A stretch of DNA of 64,000 nucleotides from assembly GCA_900542825.1 (NCBI GenBank), contig UQOY01000001.1, forward strand, positions 1 through 64,000, read 5' to 3'. Positions 55,235 to 64,000 of the stretch are shown here, in pieces (position 1 is the stretch's first letter; every line of letters begins with the position of its first letter). Position numbers and translations under genes: made by a program. The DNA comes from an uncultured Collinsella sp. Lineage in GTDB: Bacteria; Actinomycetota; Coriobacteriia; Coriobacteriales; Coriobacteriaceae. A model generated the notes under the pieces. It was given only the letters and a program-made list of their open reading frames with translations, was not told the origin of the DNA and ran no database searches.

Positions 55235-55900
55235 CTAACCGTGATACTCACCGTTGTATTGGATGAGCGTGAGGTCCTCTACGCCGTCGAGCGCACGGAT
55301 CGCGTCCGCATAGGGCATGTCAACGCCGTCCGAGAACACCTCGACGGCCATCTCCACCTTGTCACCGCGCATGGTCTTGGACTTCAACGTGAACTTGGTG
55401 CGACCAAAGGCGCGCACGATATCGTCGCCCGTGGTCTGGCCCGTATAATGGATCACCATCATGTACACGCGCGCCTTGTCCTGGTGCGAAGCGAACCCCG
55501 CGATCATCACCACAATTACCACGGCAGTAAGCCCCACGAGCGCATACATGCCGGCGCCTGCCGTAATGCCCGTGGTAATGGCCCAAAACAGATACAACAG
55601 GTCGAGCGGGTCCTTGACCGCCGTACGGTAGCGGACGATAGACAGAGCACCGACCATACCGAGCGAGATGACCACGTTGGTCGAGATAGCGAGCGTGACC
55701 ATGCAGGTGAGCACGCACATGCCCACGAGCGTCACGGCAAAGCTGCGCGAATACACCACGCCGGTAAAAAAGCGCTTGTACACGTAATAGATCAGGATGC
55801 CCATGGCGAGCGCCACGAGAAGCGACAGGCCGATCTTGGCAGGGTCGACCTGACCAAACGCCTCCAAGACGGAGTTCTTAAAAAAGTCCCTGGTGCTCAT
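55235..55900 (-). CDS. DUF4956 membrane protein
   Basis: A 221-residue membrane protein with about four helices in the first half (for example LSLLVALAMGILIYYVYKRF and AVTLVGMCVLTCMVTLAI), the conserved SLGMVGALSIVRYRTAVKDP loop, and a soluble C-terminal domain. DUF4956 proteins are often encoded next to VTC-domain and CotH genes. It starts four bases after the VTC gene ends, in the same string. Function unknown. Confidence 0.88.
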   Translation of the reverse strand: MSTRDFFKNSVLEAFGQVDPAKIGLSLLVALAMGILIYYVYKRFFTGVVYSRSFAVTLVGMCVLTCMVTLAISTNVVISLGMVGALSIVRYRTAVKDPLDLLYLFWAITTGITAGAGMYALVGLTAVVIVVMIAGFASHQDKARVYMMVIHYTGQTTGDDIVRAFGRTKFTLKSKTMRGDKVEMAVEVFSDGVDMPYADAIRALDGVEDLTLIQYNGEYHG

Positions 55901-55903
55901 GGT

Positions 55904-56695
55904 CTAAATATCCCCTCGGTTCTCAAAATCCGATTCCCAGTAATTAAATCCGCGCAGGTAGGCGGTCTTTTCGTAACACAGGCAGTACTTGGAGACCGCC
56001 GTAAGCTCGGCCGCGCCCGGCGGCACCATATCGCGCACCAGCTGCGGGCAAAACTCCGTAAACTTGACCTCCATCACCAGCTTGCCGGGCTCCAGGACCG
56101 GCAGCGTGGGCAGCGTCGCGTCAAAGATATCGAAGCTTCCCACCGCGGCACGAACGTTCATGTCAAACGTAATGCGCACGGTGCCCTCATCCATCACCCA
56201 CGGCTCGCGCTCGTAGTCCACGATGGTCCGTGGGCGCATCATGTTGCAGATGCACTCGATGTAGAACTCGCGGCAGAGCGGATAGGAGCTCCTCAGCAAA
56301 AAGTCGTAGTCTCCGGCCAGAATCTGCTCAAACTCGCCGCGCGTAAGCGGCGCGTCCTCCTTGTAGATCCAGCTACCGTACTTCTTTTTGCGTTCGAGCT
56401 TAATCACCTTGTCGCCGCCGTTATAGATGCGCACGCGGTACTTTTTGCGCATGAGGATACCGGCGTCTTTTTCCTCGTAGGCCGAGTTGCAGTAGTCGTC
56501 AAAGTACAGGCTGCGAATGGTGTAACCGCCCGCCTGCGCATGCTTGTCCAGTTTAAACACCGGCGCCATGCGACAGGCAAGCGCAGCGTGCTCACCCTCG
56601 TTAATGAGATATTTGAGCTCGTGGCGGTAACGCTCCTGCGTGGTACGCGCAGGAGGTGCCGCCAGGCGCTCAAGCAGCGCGCTAGCCCTCCTCAT
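55904..56695 (-). CDS. VTC-domain protein (polyphosphate polymerase-like)
   Basis: A 263-residue soluble protein with the VTC domain of polyphosphate polymerases. Motifs include RYRHELKYLI near the start, IRSLYFDDYCNSAYEEK, YRVRIYNGG and LERKKKYGSWIYK, which supply the basic tunnel residues, and VDYEREPWVM further on. Bacterial homologues beside CotH genes have no established activity. The ATG overlaps the CotH stop by 14 bases. Confidence 0.87.
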   Translation of the reverse strand: MRRASALLERLAAPPARTTQERYRHELKYLINEGEHAALACRMAPVFKLDKHAQAGGYTIRSLYFDDYCNSAYEEKDAGILMRKKYRVRIYNGGDKVIKLERKKKYGSWIYKEDAPLTRGEFEQILAGDYDFLLRSSYPLCREFYIECICNMMRPRTIVDYEREPWVMDEGTVRITFDMNVRAAVGSFDIFDATLPTLPVLEPGKLVMEVKFTEFCPQLVRDMVPPGAAELTAVSKYCLCYEKTAYLRGFNYWESDFENRGDI

Positions 56696-58451
56696 ACGTG
56701 TCCTCCACGACCTTACCGCCGTCCTGCACGTAAAAACACTTGATGCCGTACTGTTTGCCGCCGTCGGTCACATAGCAGTCAAACGCATCTTGCGTATAGC
56801 CGTCGGAGTTGGTGGCACGCACGCGCACAAAAAACTGGCCGGTATCGGGCGCATCGCAGGTCACCTCGGGCAGCAGCACGTCCTCGGCCTTAAAAAGCAC
56901 GTCGCTTATGGCATAGTCGCGTGCAAGCTCGACGGTATAGCGAATATCGCGTGCCTCAAAGTCGTACGCGGCATCCCAGTTCAAGCGCAGCTTACCGTTA
57001 TCGATCTGCGGCACACCGATGTAGAACGGCATGGGCTTTTTATAGCTCTCGCGGTAGCTCTTGTAGTTCTCCTCGATCTCGGAAGGAATCGCCGCGGCGA
57101 TTTGCTCGTATTGGTCCTTAGTGACAGGCAGATTGTCGATATCAGGCGAAGCAAAGACCAGGGATTCGGTAACCTCGCGATAATGTTTGATCATCTTGGC
57201 AAGACGTGCCTCGGTCAAATACGAGCGCAAGTCCTTGACGGCGCGGTCGAGTTCGTTGCGGAACGACTTGCTGTGTAACGCGCGGTTAAACAGCACGTTG
57301 CCCCAGTAGTTGCTCACGCCGCGCTCCCAGCTCGCGTAGTCCGAGAACCCCTTCAGGCTCAGCTCAAGCTTACGCAGCATGCCGTCGTTATCCCAATCCA
57401 AAAAGTACCAGGTATTTGAGTTAAGCGGGCTGTACAGATAGCAGTTACGGTTCTGCGTATCGCAGTTGCCCGTCAGGATCTGAAACGCCAGCCAATAGAC
57501 GAGATTCTCGGTATCAAAATAGGCGTCGAGCACGTCATCGATCTTTTGCGATTCGTCGTTGAGCGCATCGAGCATCTCGATGAGCTTGGTGTGGTCCGAG
57601 TCGCCCTTAATCTCGAGCATGCCCTCAAAGTTTGCCTGGTTGTAGTCGGGATCGTCGGCAAGCTTAATGGTGTCCTCGTAGCGATAGAACTCAAAGTTGT
57701 TCACCTTGTACAGGTGTCCATTCTTATCTAGGCCATGTGCCTTAAGCGCCGTCTTATTAAGCTGCTCTACCTGCGTAAACAGGCCGTAGTCCTCAAAGGT
57801 GTCGTTGGACTTTTCGGTCTGGTCGCACACCCACAGATGCACAAACTGCGTACGCAGGCCCATCATCTGGGGAATCCCGCGGATAAGGTCGTAGGCCATC
57901 TTGTTGCGAAAACGCATACCCTCGGCCATATGCTTGTTGAGCGCAATCGCGCGCTGCTGGCGCCAGGTGCCCTTGCCTTTTTTGAGCTCCACCTTGTAAT
58001 TCTTTTGCGTGTAGGAGCTCGACGTCTGGCCGCGCACCTGCACGGTAGCATTGGGCGCTTCCTCGCCATAGCCAACCTCGCCGGCCACCGGGCCGTCTTC
58101 GTCGCCCGCCTGCAAAAGGCCCATAACCTGATAGCGCGCCACGCCCATGTCGGCGTAGTCATAAACCGAGTACGTATTGATCTCGGCCCAGCTATGATCG
58201 GTGTTCTCGGAGCTGTTGCCGCGTGAGACCGTCAGGTACATGGTCACAAGGCCCGAGTCATCGTAGACCTCGTAGAGCTTGTCCTTGTCGCGCAGGTGCT
58301 TGGCCCCATTCGAGGCCTCGGCCTTTTTAATCTTGTCCTGCTTTTTGACCTTCTTGGTCGAGGAGTCTTCCTGCACCGAGCAGCCCGAAAGCAGCAGCGC
58401 ACCGGCAGCCGCCTCAATCAGGCGACGGCGAGACATCATCCTATCGGTCAT
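56682..58451 (-). CDS. CotH-family protein kinase-like lipoprotein
   Basis: A 589-residue exported protein. The signal peptide ends at a lipobox LLSGC, so it is probably lipid-anchored outside the cell. The CotH kinase-like domain includes GQTSSSYTQKNYKVELK, HMAEGMRFRNKMAYDLIRG, GLFTQVEQ and the metal/ATP region YFLDWDNDG. CotH proteins phosphorylate secreted proteins in other systems. The ATG at 58451 follows GGGGAGG. It overlaps the pelG stop by 11 bases. Confidence 0.87.
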   Translation of the reverse strand: MTDRMMSRRRLIEAAAGALLLSGCSVQEDSSTKKVKKQDKIKKAEASNGAKHLRDKDKLYEVYDDSGLVTMYLTVSRGNSSENTDHSWAEINTYSVYDYADMGVARYQVMGLLQAGDEDGPVAGEVGYGEEAPNATVQVRGQTSSSYTQKNYKVELKKGKGTWRQQRAIALNKHMAEGMRFRNKMAYDLIRGIPQMMGLRTQFVHLWVCDQTEKSNDTFEDYGLFTQVEQLNKTALKAHGLDKNGHLYKVNNFEFYRYEDTIKLADDPDYNQANFEGMLEIKGDSDHTKLIEMLDALNDESQKIDDVLDAYFDTENLVYWLAFQILTGNCDTQNRNCYLYSPLNSNTWYFLDWDNDGMLRKLELSLKGFSDYASWERGVSNYWGNVLFNRALHSKSFRNELDRAVKDLRSYLTEARLAKMIKHYREVTESLVFASPDIDNLPVTKDQYEQIAAAIPSEIEENYKSYRESYKKPMPFYIGVPQIDNGKLRLNWDAAYDFEARDIRYTVELARDYAISDVLFKAEDVLLPEVTCDAPDTGQFFVRVRATNSDGYTQDAFDCYVTDGGKQYGIKCFYVQDGGKVVEDTYEEG

Positions 58452-59985
58452 CAGAACCTCCCCAATGGTTGCGATACACACGGACCACCGTGCGCTCAAA
58501 CCCACCATGCGGCTCACCCTTATGGCGGGCCTCCTCATAGCGCTGCTCGGCACGGTCGAGCAAGCGACCCAGTTGTGTAAAGCGACCCGTCTTCTCGGTC
58601 GCCACCATGGGCTGTTGACTCAGGATACGATACGGCAAGTTGGCGGTATAGGTATCGAGCCGGAGCAGCGCCACGATAAAAAACACCGCCGCACCCAACA
58701 AAAAACCAAAGCCGTAAAACTGCTGCGGCAAAAGCAACGACACGGCGGTTGCCAGCCCTGCCACACCGGCAAACAGGCCCGAGGCCAGCACGGCTCCCTT
58801 GTAGTCGGTAAAGTACAGCAAGATGAGCATCACTGTATTGCCCACGGCATACAGGCCATAACCCACGCACAGCGTGCGAAAATATCCGTGCATAAGGCTG
58901 TTAAAGCCCAGCGGCAAGGCCGAGAGCACCGTGGTCTCCAGCGAGATGACGGCCGCGGTCACAAACAGCTGCTTGAGTGCGCAAAACCACAGCTCCCGGT
59001 TGAGCGTAGCGAGCATTTCCTCCTCGGCAACCACAATATCGCCCACTACGCCGCCGTCGTTAAACAGGCTGTAGTAGTCGCGGTAGCGCGGATAGAAATT
59101 GACCTCGACCGAGACCACAAAGTTGACGGTCGTGACCAGAATGGTCAAAAACGCGATGAGCGCCGGAACATCGTGGTAGGGCGCGCCATAAAATAAGCCC
59201 TTGACCTGCACGCCAATGGGACCGGCCCAAATAATCACCAGGTGTGAAAAGAGCCCCAGGTTGGTAAACAGGCCCGTGAGCGCCAGCGGCATAAACTGAT
59301 CGAGCCACTGCGAAAAGAACCAAGGGCTGCGGTCGCTCTGAGGAAAATACCGGTACAGCAGCACCACGTCCCAGGCGAGCATGACGCCGTAGCCCAGGGC
59401 GATTGATGCCAACAGGCCCTCGACCGGCGGCAGCCCCAGCGCCAGCGCGACCAGAGCGAACAGGCACGCCACGCCAATGGCGGCCGCAAAGCTGCACAGG
59501 ATACCGCGGTAATCCTTGATGGCCGTGAGATAGCTCATGCCGTTCCAGTTGACGATCATAATGTTGAACAGCCACAGACACAGCAGCCCCTGCAGCAGCG
59601 TGGCGCCCGAGAACAGCAAAAAGACGCCGTAGAGCACCGTGCCCGCAACCAGCATGATGGCGTTGGAGCCCCAAAATGAGGGCAAGACCTCCTCTTCGCG
59701 CTCCGCAAAGAGCATGTCGGCCAAAAAGCGCGTGACCGGCATGGAGAAAAAGCTCGTAAGCGTGAGCGACGCCAGCAGCGTATAGGTCACCATGCACACC
59801 AGCAAATCCTGGTTGGCGCGGCCCACGCCCCACAGGCCGCACAGCACCAAGATACCCACCTGGAGCAGCACGCCCAACAGCATGGGGCCCGTGCACACAA
59901 TGCCGGCGTAGCCATAGGCGCGCATCGTGGCAAACAGACCCTTGCGCCTAAACAGGCGTTTGAGCTCAAAACCGATTCCGGCCAC
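58441..59985 (-). CDS. pelG: PelG-like exopolysaccharide transporter
   Basis: A 514-residue membrane protein with about twelve helices, matching PelG, the membrane component that exports Pel polysaccharide. The N-terminal GIGFELKRLFRRKG segment is a family hallmark. It lies three bases after pelF and overlaps CotH. The symbol is by homology; the polymer may differ from Pseudomonas Pel. Confidence 0.9.
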   Translation of the reverse strand: MAGIGFELKRLFRRKGLFATMRAYGYAGIVCTGPMLLGVLLQVGILVLCGLWGVGRANQDLLVCMVTYTLLASLTLTSFFSMPVTRFLADMLFAEREEEVLPSFWGSNAIMLVAGTVLYGVFLLFSGATLLQGLLCLWLFNIMIVNWNGMSYLTAIKDYRGILCSFAAAIGVACLFALVALALGLPPVEGLLASIALGYGVMLAWDVVLLYRYFPQSDRSPWFFSQWLDQFMPLALTGLFTNLGLFSHLVIIWAGPIGVQVKGLFYGAPYHDVPALIAFLTILVTTVNFVVSVEVNFYPRYRDYYSLFNDGGVVGDIVVAEEEMLATLNRELWFCALKQLFVTAAVISLETTVLSALPLGFNSLMHGYFRTLCVGYGLYAVGNTVMLILLYFTDYKGAVLASGLFAGVAGLATAVSLLLPQQFYGFGFLLGAAVFFIVALLRLDTYTANLPYRILSQQPMVATEKTGRFTQLGRLLDRAEQRYEEARHKGEPHGGFERTVVRVYRNHWGGSDDR

Positions 59986-59988
59986 CGG

Positions 59989-61416
59989 CTACTCCCCCTC
60001 TCTGGGCAGGTCAAACGCACGCGCCGTCTCGTCGTACAGTGCGCGATAGTTGGTGAGCATCTGCTCGTGCAAAAAGTACGTGGCAACGCGACGCTGGCCG
60101 CGCTCCCCCATCTCAATACGGCGGGCGCGACTTGTGCACATGCGCTCCATGGCATCGGCCAAGCCCTTGCGATACATGGGCGGCGTCACAAAACCCGCCA
60201 CGCCAAAGTCGTCGCCCGGGGCGCCTTCGAGCAGCTCACGGCAACAGCCCACCTCGGTCGTCACGCAGGGACGACGCGCTGCAAGCGACTCCAGCACGCT
60301 GAGCGGCTGGCCTTCGGAGATGCTCGTCAAAATGGTAAAGTCAAGCTTTTCCATGTACTCGACCACGTTGACGCGGCCGGTAAAGATCAGATCGCGCACG
60401 CCCAGGGTGTCGACGAGCGCGTGGCACTCGGCACCGTACTCCTCGTCGTCCACGCCGCCCATAATGTGCAGGCGTACCTTGGGCAGGCGCTCATGCAACT
60501 CAAAGAAGGCATAAATCATGGTCTTGACGTCCTTGATGGGCGCCAGACGCACCACCGCGCCAATGTCCACCCAGCCGTCATCGGGCTTTAAGGGAATGTC
60601 CTTAAAGCGGTCGAACTGGATGCCATTGGGGATGACCAGGCATTTATCCGCATCGCAGCCCATATCGATCTGCGTCTTGCGGGCGTTGTGAAACAGGCTC
60701 GTCACGCGGAAGGCGCGACGGTAGATCGCCTCCGAAAGCAGGTAGAAAAAGCGAATCCAGCGGTCCTTAAACGACGGCACCACCCAGTCGGCGCGAATGA
60801 TCTCTTCCTCGCGTTCGCGGGTATAGATGCCGTGCTCGGTGAGCAGCACCGGCGCATGGTGAACACTTGAGCCCAGGCAGGCGAGCAAGCCGCCATAGCC
60901 GGTCGAGATGGCATGGTACACATCGGCCACCGGCACCTCGCTGCCCAGCAGGTAGAGCACAGGCAGCAGCATGGAGCGCATGGTGTGGAATGCGTCGGCA
61001 AAAGGCGTGTAGGGGTACTCGGCCAGGCACACGTCGCGAAAGATATCCATAAAGGTGCGGCTCTGCAAAAACGAGAGCGGGTGCACGCGACGGCGCTGGA
61101 AGATATCGAACAGCACATCCCAATCCGGATTGGAGAGCGACACCAGGCGACGCAGCGCCTCGCGCTCGCGATCGTTATAGTCTGCCTCTTCCTGCTCGCC
61201 CGAAAGACGCAGGGCATCGTCCAGGAACACCTCATGTACCTCGACCACGTTGCTGGGCAGCTCGTAGACAAACTTGCCGCGGTCGGCCGCATGCGCGCCA
61301 ATCACCCACAGCACAAACTCGTGCTCGGGCATGGCCTGGATATAGCCGTGCATCCAAGTGGACACGCCGCCGTGCACATAGGGGTAGCAACCCTCGAGTA
61401 CCAAGCAGATTCTCAT
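59989..61416 (-). CDS. pelF: PelF-like GT4 glycosyltransferase
   Basis: A 475-residue cytoplasmic glycosyltransferase of family GT4. It begins MRICLVLEGCYPYVHGGVST, the usual PelF start, and has the nucleotide-sugar site with FTGRVNVVEYMEKLDF, then TSISEGQPLSVLESLAA. PelF uses UDP-sugars to build the Pel chain. The ATG overlaps the DUF2194 stop by four bases. A long run of overlaps links it with pelG. Confidence 0.92.
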   Translation of the reverse strand: MRICLVLEGCYPYVHGGVSTWMHGYIQAMPEHEFVLWVIGAHAADRGKFVYELPSNVVEVHEVFLDDALRLSGEQEEADYNDREREALRRLVSLSNPDWDVLFDIFQRRRVHPLSFLQSRTFMDIFRDVCLAEYPYTPFADAFHTMRSMLLPVLYLLGSEVPVADVYHAISTGYGGLLACLGSSVHHAPVLLTEHGIYTREREEEIIRADWVVPSFKDRWIRFFYLLSEAIYRRAFRVTSLFHNARKTQIDMGCDADKCLVIPNGIQFDRFKDIPLKPDDGWVDIGAVVRLAPIKDVKTMIYAFFELHERLPKVRLHIMGGVDDEEYGAECHALVDTLGVRDLIFTGRVNVVEYMEKLDFTILTSISEGQPLSVLESLAARRPCVTTEVGCCRELLEGAPGDDFGVAGFVTPPMYRKGLADAMERMCTSRARRIEMGERGQRRVATYFLHEQMLTNYRALYDETARAFDLPREGE

Positions 61417-63293
61417 TTGTCGCTACCCTCCTTGCGCGCAATGGTCACCGTCTTGTCCGTGGCTTTGACCAGGTACAGGTCGCCCGTCAGATGCGTAATC
61501 TCGCCACCCGTGACCGCACCCGGCTCGCCGTTGTTGGCGCGGAACATGAGCCACGCCTCGTCATGGAAATTGCCAAGACTGAGTGTCCAGGCATCCGCAC
61601 TGGTATCCACGCTCACTGTCACGGACGAAAAGCGCTGGATAGCGCCTGAGCATTCCGAGCCGGTCTGGCGGCGCAGATCGGGCGCAGACTTGGTAAGCCA
61701 GTCCAGGTAGTCGATCAGGCCGCCCTTGTAGACCTCCCAGCCCTCCGTAGCGCCGCGATCGGGGTCCAACAGGTCGTCCGGGTGCATAAAGTGCGTGCTC
61801 ACGTAGTGCATGTTGAGCTCGGACACGGCAGCCAGGCGCATATAGGAATCGTCGACCATGCCGCCCGAGACAATACGCGGCTGCTCCACAATGCCGTCGC
61901 TCGCCACGCCAAACTCCTGCACGTACGGCAGCTCGGTGCCATCCTCAAAATACGTACTGGCAACGGTCTTAATGCGCGGCACGTCCTCGCCAATAATCTT
62001 GCGCGCGCGAGCCGAAAGGATGTTTGACGGTGGCACGTAGACCGAGCCGTGCGCGTTGGGCAGTACCTCGTCCTGAAAGGCGATGAGCTCGTTGAGCGAT
62101 GCGACGAGCGTCTCCTTGTTCTTCCACGTCTTGTAGTCGTACAGCGTACCGTAGTCGGTGTCCCAGAGCGCCAGCGGCTGATGGTTGTAGCCATGAAAGC
62201 CCAGCTCTCCGCCCATCTGCAGCAGCATGCCGCCAAAGTAGCGGAACTGCGTGGTATCGGCCTGACGAGCAGGCTCGGTCTGGTTGACCGCGTCCTCATA
62301 GTTTTCGATCATCACGCCGGTATAGCGAATGCCGTATTTTTGCGCGAGCTTTTGTAGATCGGGCCACCAGACCTTGGCATAAAAGTCGGCGATGGAAAGC
62401 CCGTAGTCGCGCTTGATGTAGGTGCCGTCGCCCGAGGGCACGGGGCTGGGAAAGTCGTCCAAATAGAAGACGGAGCTGTTGATGACGGGGTAGGCCGTGG
62501 CATCGCTCAGCAAGCTGATCGCCGCGGCGTAAAAACCGCGCATGACCTTGTCGTAGACACCGATATTGCACACCACGGTGCGTCCGCTACCGCAGTCATT
62601 GGACCAAATGAGCGGGGCGCCCGCATCGCCGGTCTTCGCCCACATATGCGCCGTCTCGCGCAGCGAAACCGAAAGCGACGAATCAAAGGGGTCCGAGAGC
62701 TCGTAGCGCTCTCCCCCGCCCAGCATAAAGTCCTCGCTCGGCACAATGCTTTCGGCTTTTACGTAGCCATATCCGGCCGATTCAATGCCAAGCTTAGGAG
62801 CAATCACCTGCAGGTAGCTCGAATTATCCGGCGGCATGGCGAGCATAAGCGAACCGCCGGCACTCACCCAACTCATAATATCGGTCAGGTGCGTACCGAG
62901 CCCGTCGAGCGACGGCATGAGCAAAATCACGCGATCGAAGGACGTCAGCGAGGGAATGGCATCCGCGCCGTCCAGGGCAAGGTCCACATCGCGGTGCGCG
63001 ATCTTCATGTCGGGCAGGATCTGGTCAAACTGCTCCTTTACGTCCTCGACGCCCGCTTGGTCGGTATCGGTAATGACCAGGCATCTGGGCTTTTGGCCAA
63101 ATATCGCCGAGGAGGCCGACACCGCATCGTTGGCGGCAAGCATCCCCAGCTTATGTTGGCCCGCACTGTACTGCACGCCGGCACGCTCCACCAGCAGCAC
63201 GGCGGCCATGGCAATAAAGACCGCCCACACCACGAGCAGTCCCCTCCAGCGAAAATGGCCCGCACGGTCGCGGATATGTTGCACCACGCTCAT
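61413..63293 (-). CDS. DUF2194 membrane-anchored deacetylase-like protein
   Basis: A 626-residue protein with one N-terminal membrane helix (about residues 17-35) and an extracellular region. The segment VFYLDDFPSP carries Asp279 and Asp280, and GELGFHGYNHQ carries His367 and His371. This DD plus HxxxH pattern resembles CE4 polysaccharide deacetylases (inference). DUF2194 proteins occur in Pel-like loci. The ATG at 63293 follows GGAGG and overlaps the upstream gene by four bases. Confidence 0.85.
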   Translation of the reverse strand: MSVVQHIRDRAGHFRWRGLLVVWAVFIAMAAVLLVERAGVQYSAGQHKLGMLAANDAVSASSAIFGQKPRCLVITDTDQAGVEDVKEQFDQILPDMKIAHRDVDLALDGADAIPSLTSFDRVILLMPSLDGLGTHLTDIMSWVSAGGSLMLAMPPDNSSYLQVIAPKLGIESAGYGYVKAESIVPSEDFMLGGGERYELSDPFDSSLSVSLRETAHMWAKTGDAGAPLIWSNDCGSGRTVVCNIGVYDKVMRGFYAAAISLLSDATAYPVINSSVFYLDDFPSPVPSGDGTYIKRDYGLSIADFYAKVWWPDLQKLAQKYGIRYTGVMIENYEDAVNQTEPARQADTTQFRYFGGMLLQMGGELGFHGYNHQPLALWDTDYGTLYDYKTWKNKETLVASLNELIAFQDEVLPNAHGSVYVPPSNILSARARKIIGEDVPRIKTVASTYFEDGTELPYVQEFGVASDGIVEQPRIVSGGMVDDSYMRLAAVSELNMHYVSTHFMHPDDLLDPDRGATEGWEVYKGGLIDYLDWLTKSAPDLRRQTGSECSGAIQRFSSVTVSVDTSADAWTLSLGNFHDEAWLMFRANNGEPGAVTGGEITHLTGDLYLVKATDKTVTIARKEGSDK

Positions 63294-64000
63294 CGGGCCT
63301 CCTCTCCGTTGCGCCAAAAAGCCAGCTCCTCGCGGTTGGCGGCGCTCAAGTACACATGCTGCTTGTCGATCGCGTCGATCACGCGGTGGACTTCGTCACC
63401 GTCGCGGCGCATCACCGCTAGGCGCAGGCAAAGCATCCAAACCTCCTGCTCCTCGGGCACGTCGAGCACCAGCTGGTCGGTCACGGCCTGCGCCTCATCG
63501 ATCTGGTCGATATCGGCCAGCGCCGCGGCATACCGAATACGCAGCTCAACGGAGTCCTCGCGCTCGCAGCGGCGCGCAAGCAAGCGCGCGTACTGTTGGC
63601 GCTGAATCTGAGCCACGCGTCCCTCGGCCAAGCCCGAGTCCAAGTATTCACCAAGAAAATCGCAGTATTCATTGAGATTATGCGCGCTCGGGTCGGTCTT
63701 AAAGGCGTGCTCCAGCTGCTGCAGTTTAAGGTCGGACTCCTTGGAGATCTGCGCCACCGCCGTCGCGGCATAGTGCGCCACCTCAACGTCATCGTTAAGC
63801 TTAGCCGCCTGCAGCTGCGCCAGATACGCATCGGGCTCCTCGGTAAGCATGGAAAGCATTAGGCGGCGCCGGTCTGCCGGGTCGTTGACGATGAGCGCCT
63901 CCTCGAGAGGAATCACGCCTGCATCGGCTTCACGGTCGTGCACCAAGATGCTGCGATGCAGCTCGTCGTTAATGCGCAGCGACTCTAGCGTGGCGTCCTT
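63290..64000 (-). CDS. PelE-like TPR protein (partial; continues beyond the window)
   Basis: The minus-strand frame is open to the window edge, so the N-terminus is missing. The visible 236 residues are helical and repeat-like (AVAQISKESDLKLQQLEHAF, then ALADIDQIDEAQAVTDQLVL), consistent with TPR/HEAT-like repeats. The location before DUF2194 matches the place of PelE in Gram-positive Pel operons. There is no clear membrane segment in the visible part. Function is inferred from position. Confidence 0.65.
   Translation of the reverse strand, partial: KDATLESLRINDELHRSILVHDREADAGVIPLEEALIVNDPADRRRLMLSMLTEEPDAYLAQLQAAKLNDDVEVAHYAATAVAQISKESDLKLQQLEHAFKTDPSAHNLNEYCDFLGEYLDSGLAEGRVAQIQRQQYARLLARRCEREDSVELRIRYAAALADIDQIDEAQAVTDQLVLDVPEEQEVWMLCLRLAVMRRDGDEVHRVIDAIDKQHVYLSAANREELAFWRNGEEAR

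Noticed and set aside
1..64000. CRISPR arrays, rRNA genes, tmRNA, RNase P RNA or SRP RNA
   Set aside because: No regularly spaced direct repeats and no recognisable conserved RNA cores were seen on reading; only one tRNA is supported. A covariance-model search would be needed to exclude small RNAs fully.

Overview
The window looks like chromosomal DNA of a high-GC actinobacterium of the class Coriobacteriia, most likely Collinsella or a close relative. This rests on the GC-rich coding bias, the housekeeping gene order, and the mix of sucrose PTS genes and a Pel-like exopolysaccharide cluster. The genus is inferred; no search was run. Almost everything from 2.2 kb onward lies on the minus strand. 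The exceptions are cobO, a UPF0251/NifX gene, a lipoprotein, a ModE-like regulator and a LacI regulator.

Layout. (1) Positions 1-1710 are AT-rich and unlike the rest: a CPBP-family protease, a small zinc-ribbon protein and a peptidase E-like protein, all on plus. The segment ends in a scar (1.8-2.3 kb) made of a frameshifted IS3-type transposase fragment and a short serine-recombinase C-terminus, which abuts and partly overlaps a DUF523 gene. It is probably acquired DNA. (2) 2.2-10.2 kb holds DUF523, ftsH, cobO, a MATE exporter, a TrmH-type RNA methyltransferase, folA and thyA, and a UPF0251-NifX fusion behind two palindromes. (3) 10.3-25.2 kb is the conserved ffh-ftsY-smc-rnc-acpP-plsX-rpmF-yceD-coaD-rsmD-recG-fakA-asp23 block. 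It is transcribed in the reverse of that order and covers protein targeting, chromosome organisation, lipid and RNA functions. (4) 25.3-31.1 kb has tRNA-Asn, rpoD, dnaG, ribF and truB. 31.1-37.2 kb continues the rimP-nusA-infB-rbfA-nrnA-truB-ribF translation operon, whose leader carries a promoter followed by an intrinsic terminator. (5) 37.5-42.6 kb has a lipoprotein, leuS and guaB. The leuS-guaB gap is full of large inverted repeats. (6) 42.8-52.4 kb is a carbohydrate locus: a ModE-like regulator, ROK fructokinase, GH32 sucrose(-6-P) hydrolase, YdjC/ChbG-like deacetylase, metallo-beta-lactamase-fold hydrolase, PTS EIIBC, two esterases and a divergent LacI regulator with a clear operator. (7) 52.4-53.9 kb holds a degenerate fragment, a MITE-like inverted repeat and an atypical PLP-enzyme homologue. 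(8) 54.1-64.0 kb holds a second LacI regulator and a polycistronic Pel-like cluster that runs off the window: PelE/TPR-like protein, DUF2194, PelF, PelG, CotH, VTC domain, DUF4956.

How the parts may work together. The PTS, GH32 and ROK genes form a textbook sucrose uptake and cleavage route. The two esterases, the deacetylase-like protein and the MBL hydrolase suggest a substrate carrying ester or acetyl groups, which is inference. The Pel-like genes encode a glycosyltransferase (PelF), a membrane flippase/transport partner (PelG) and a membrane-anchored deacetylase-like protein. The CotH, VTC and DUF4956 proteins travel with them in one overlapping gene string.
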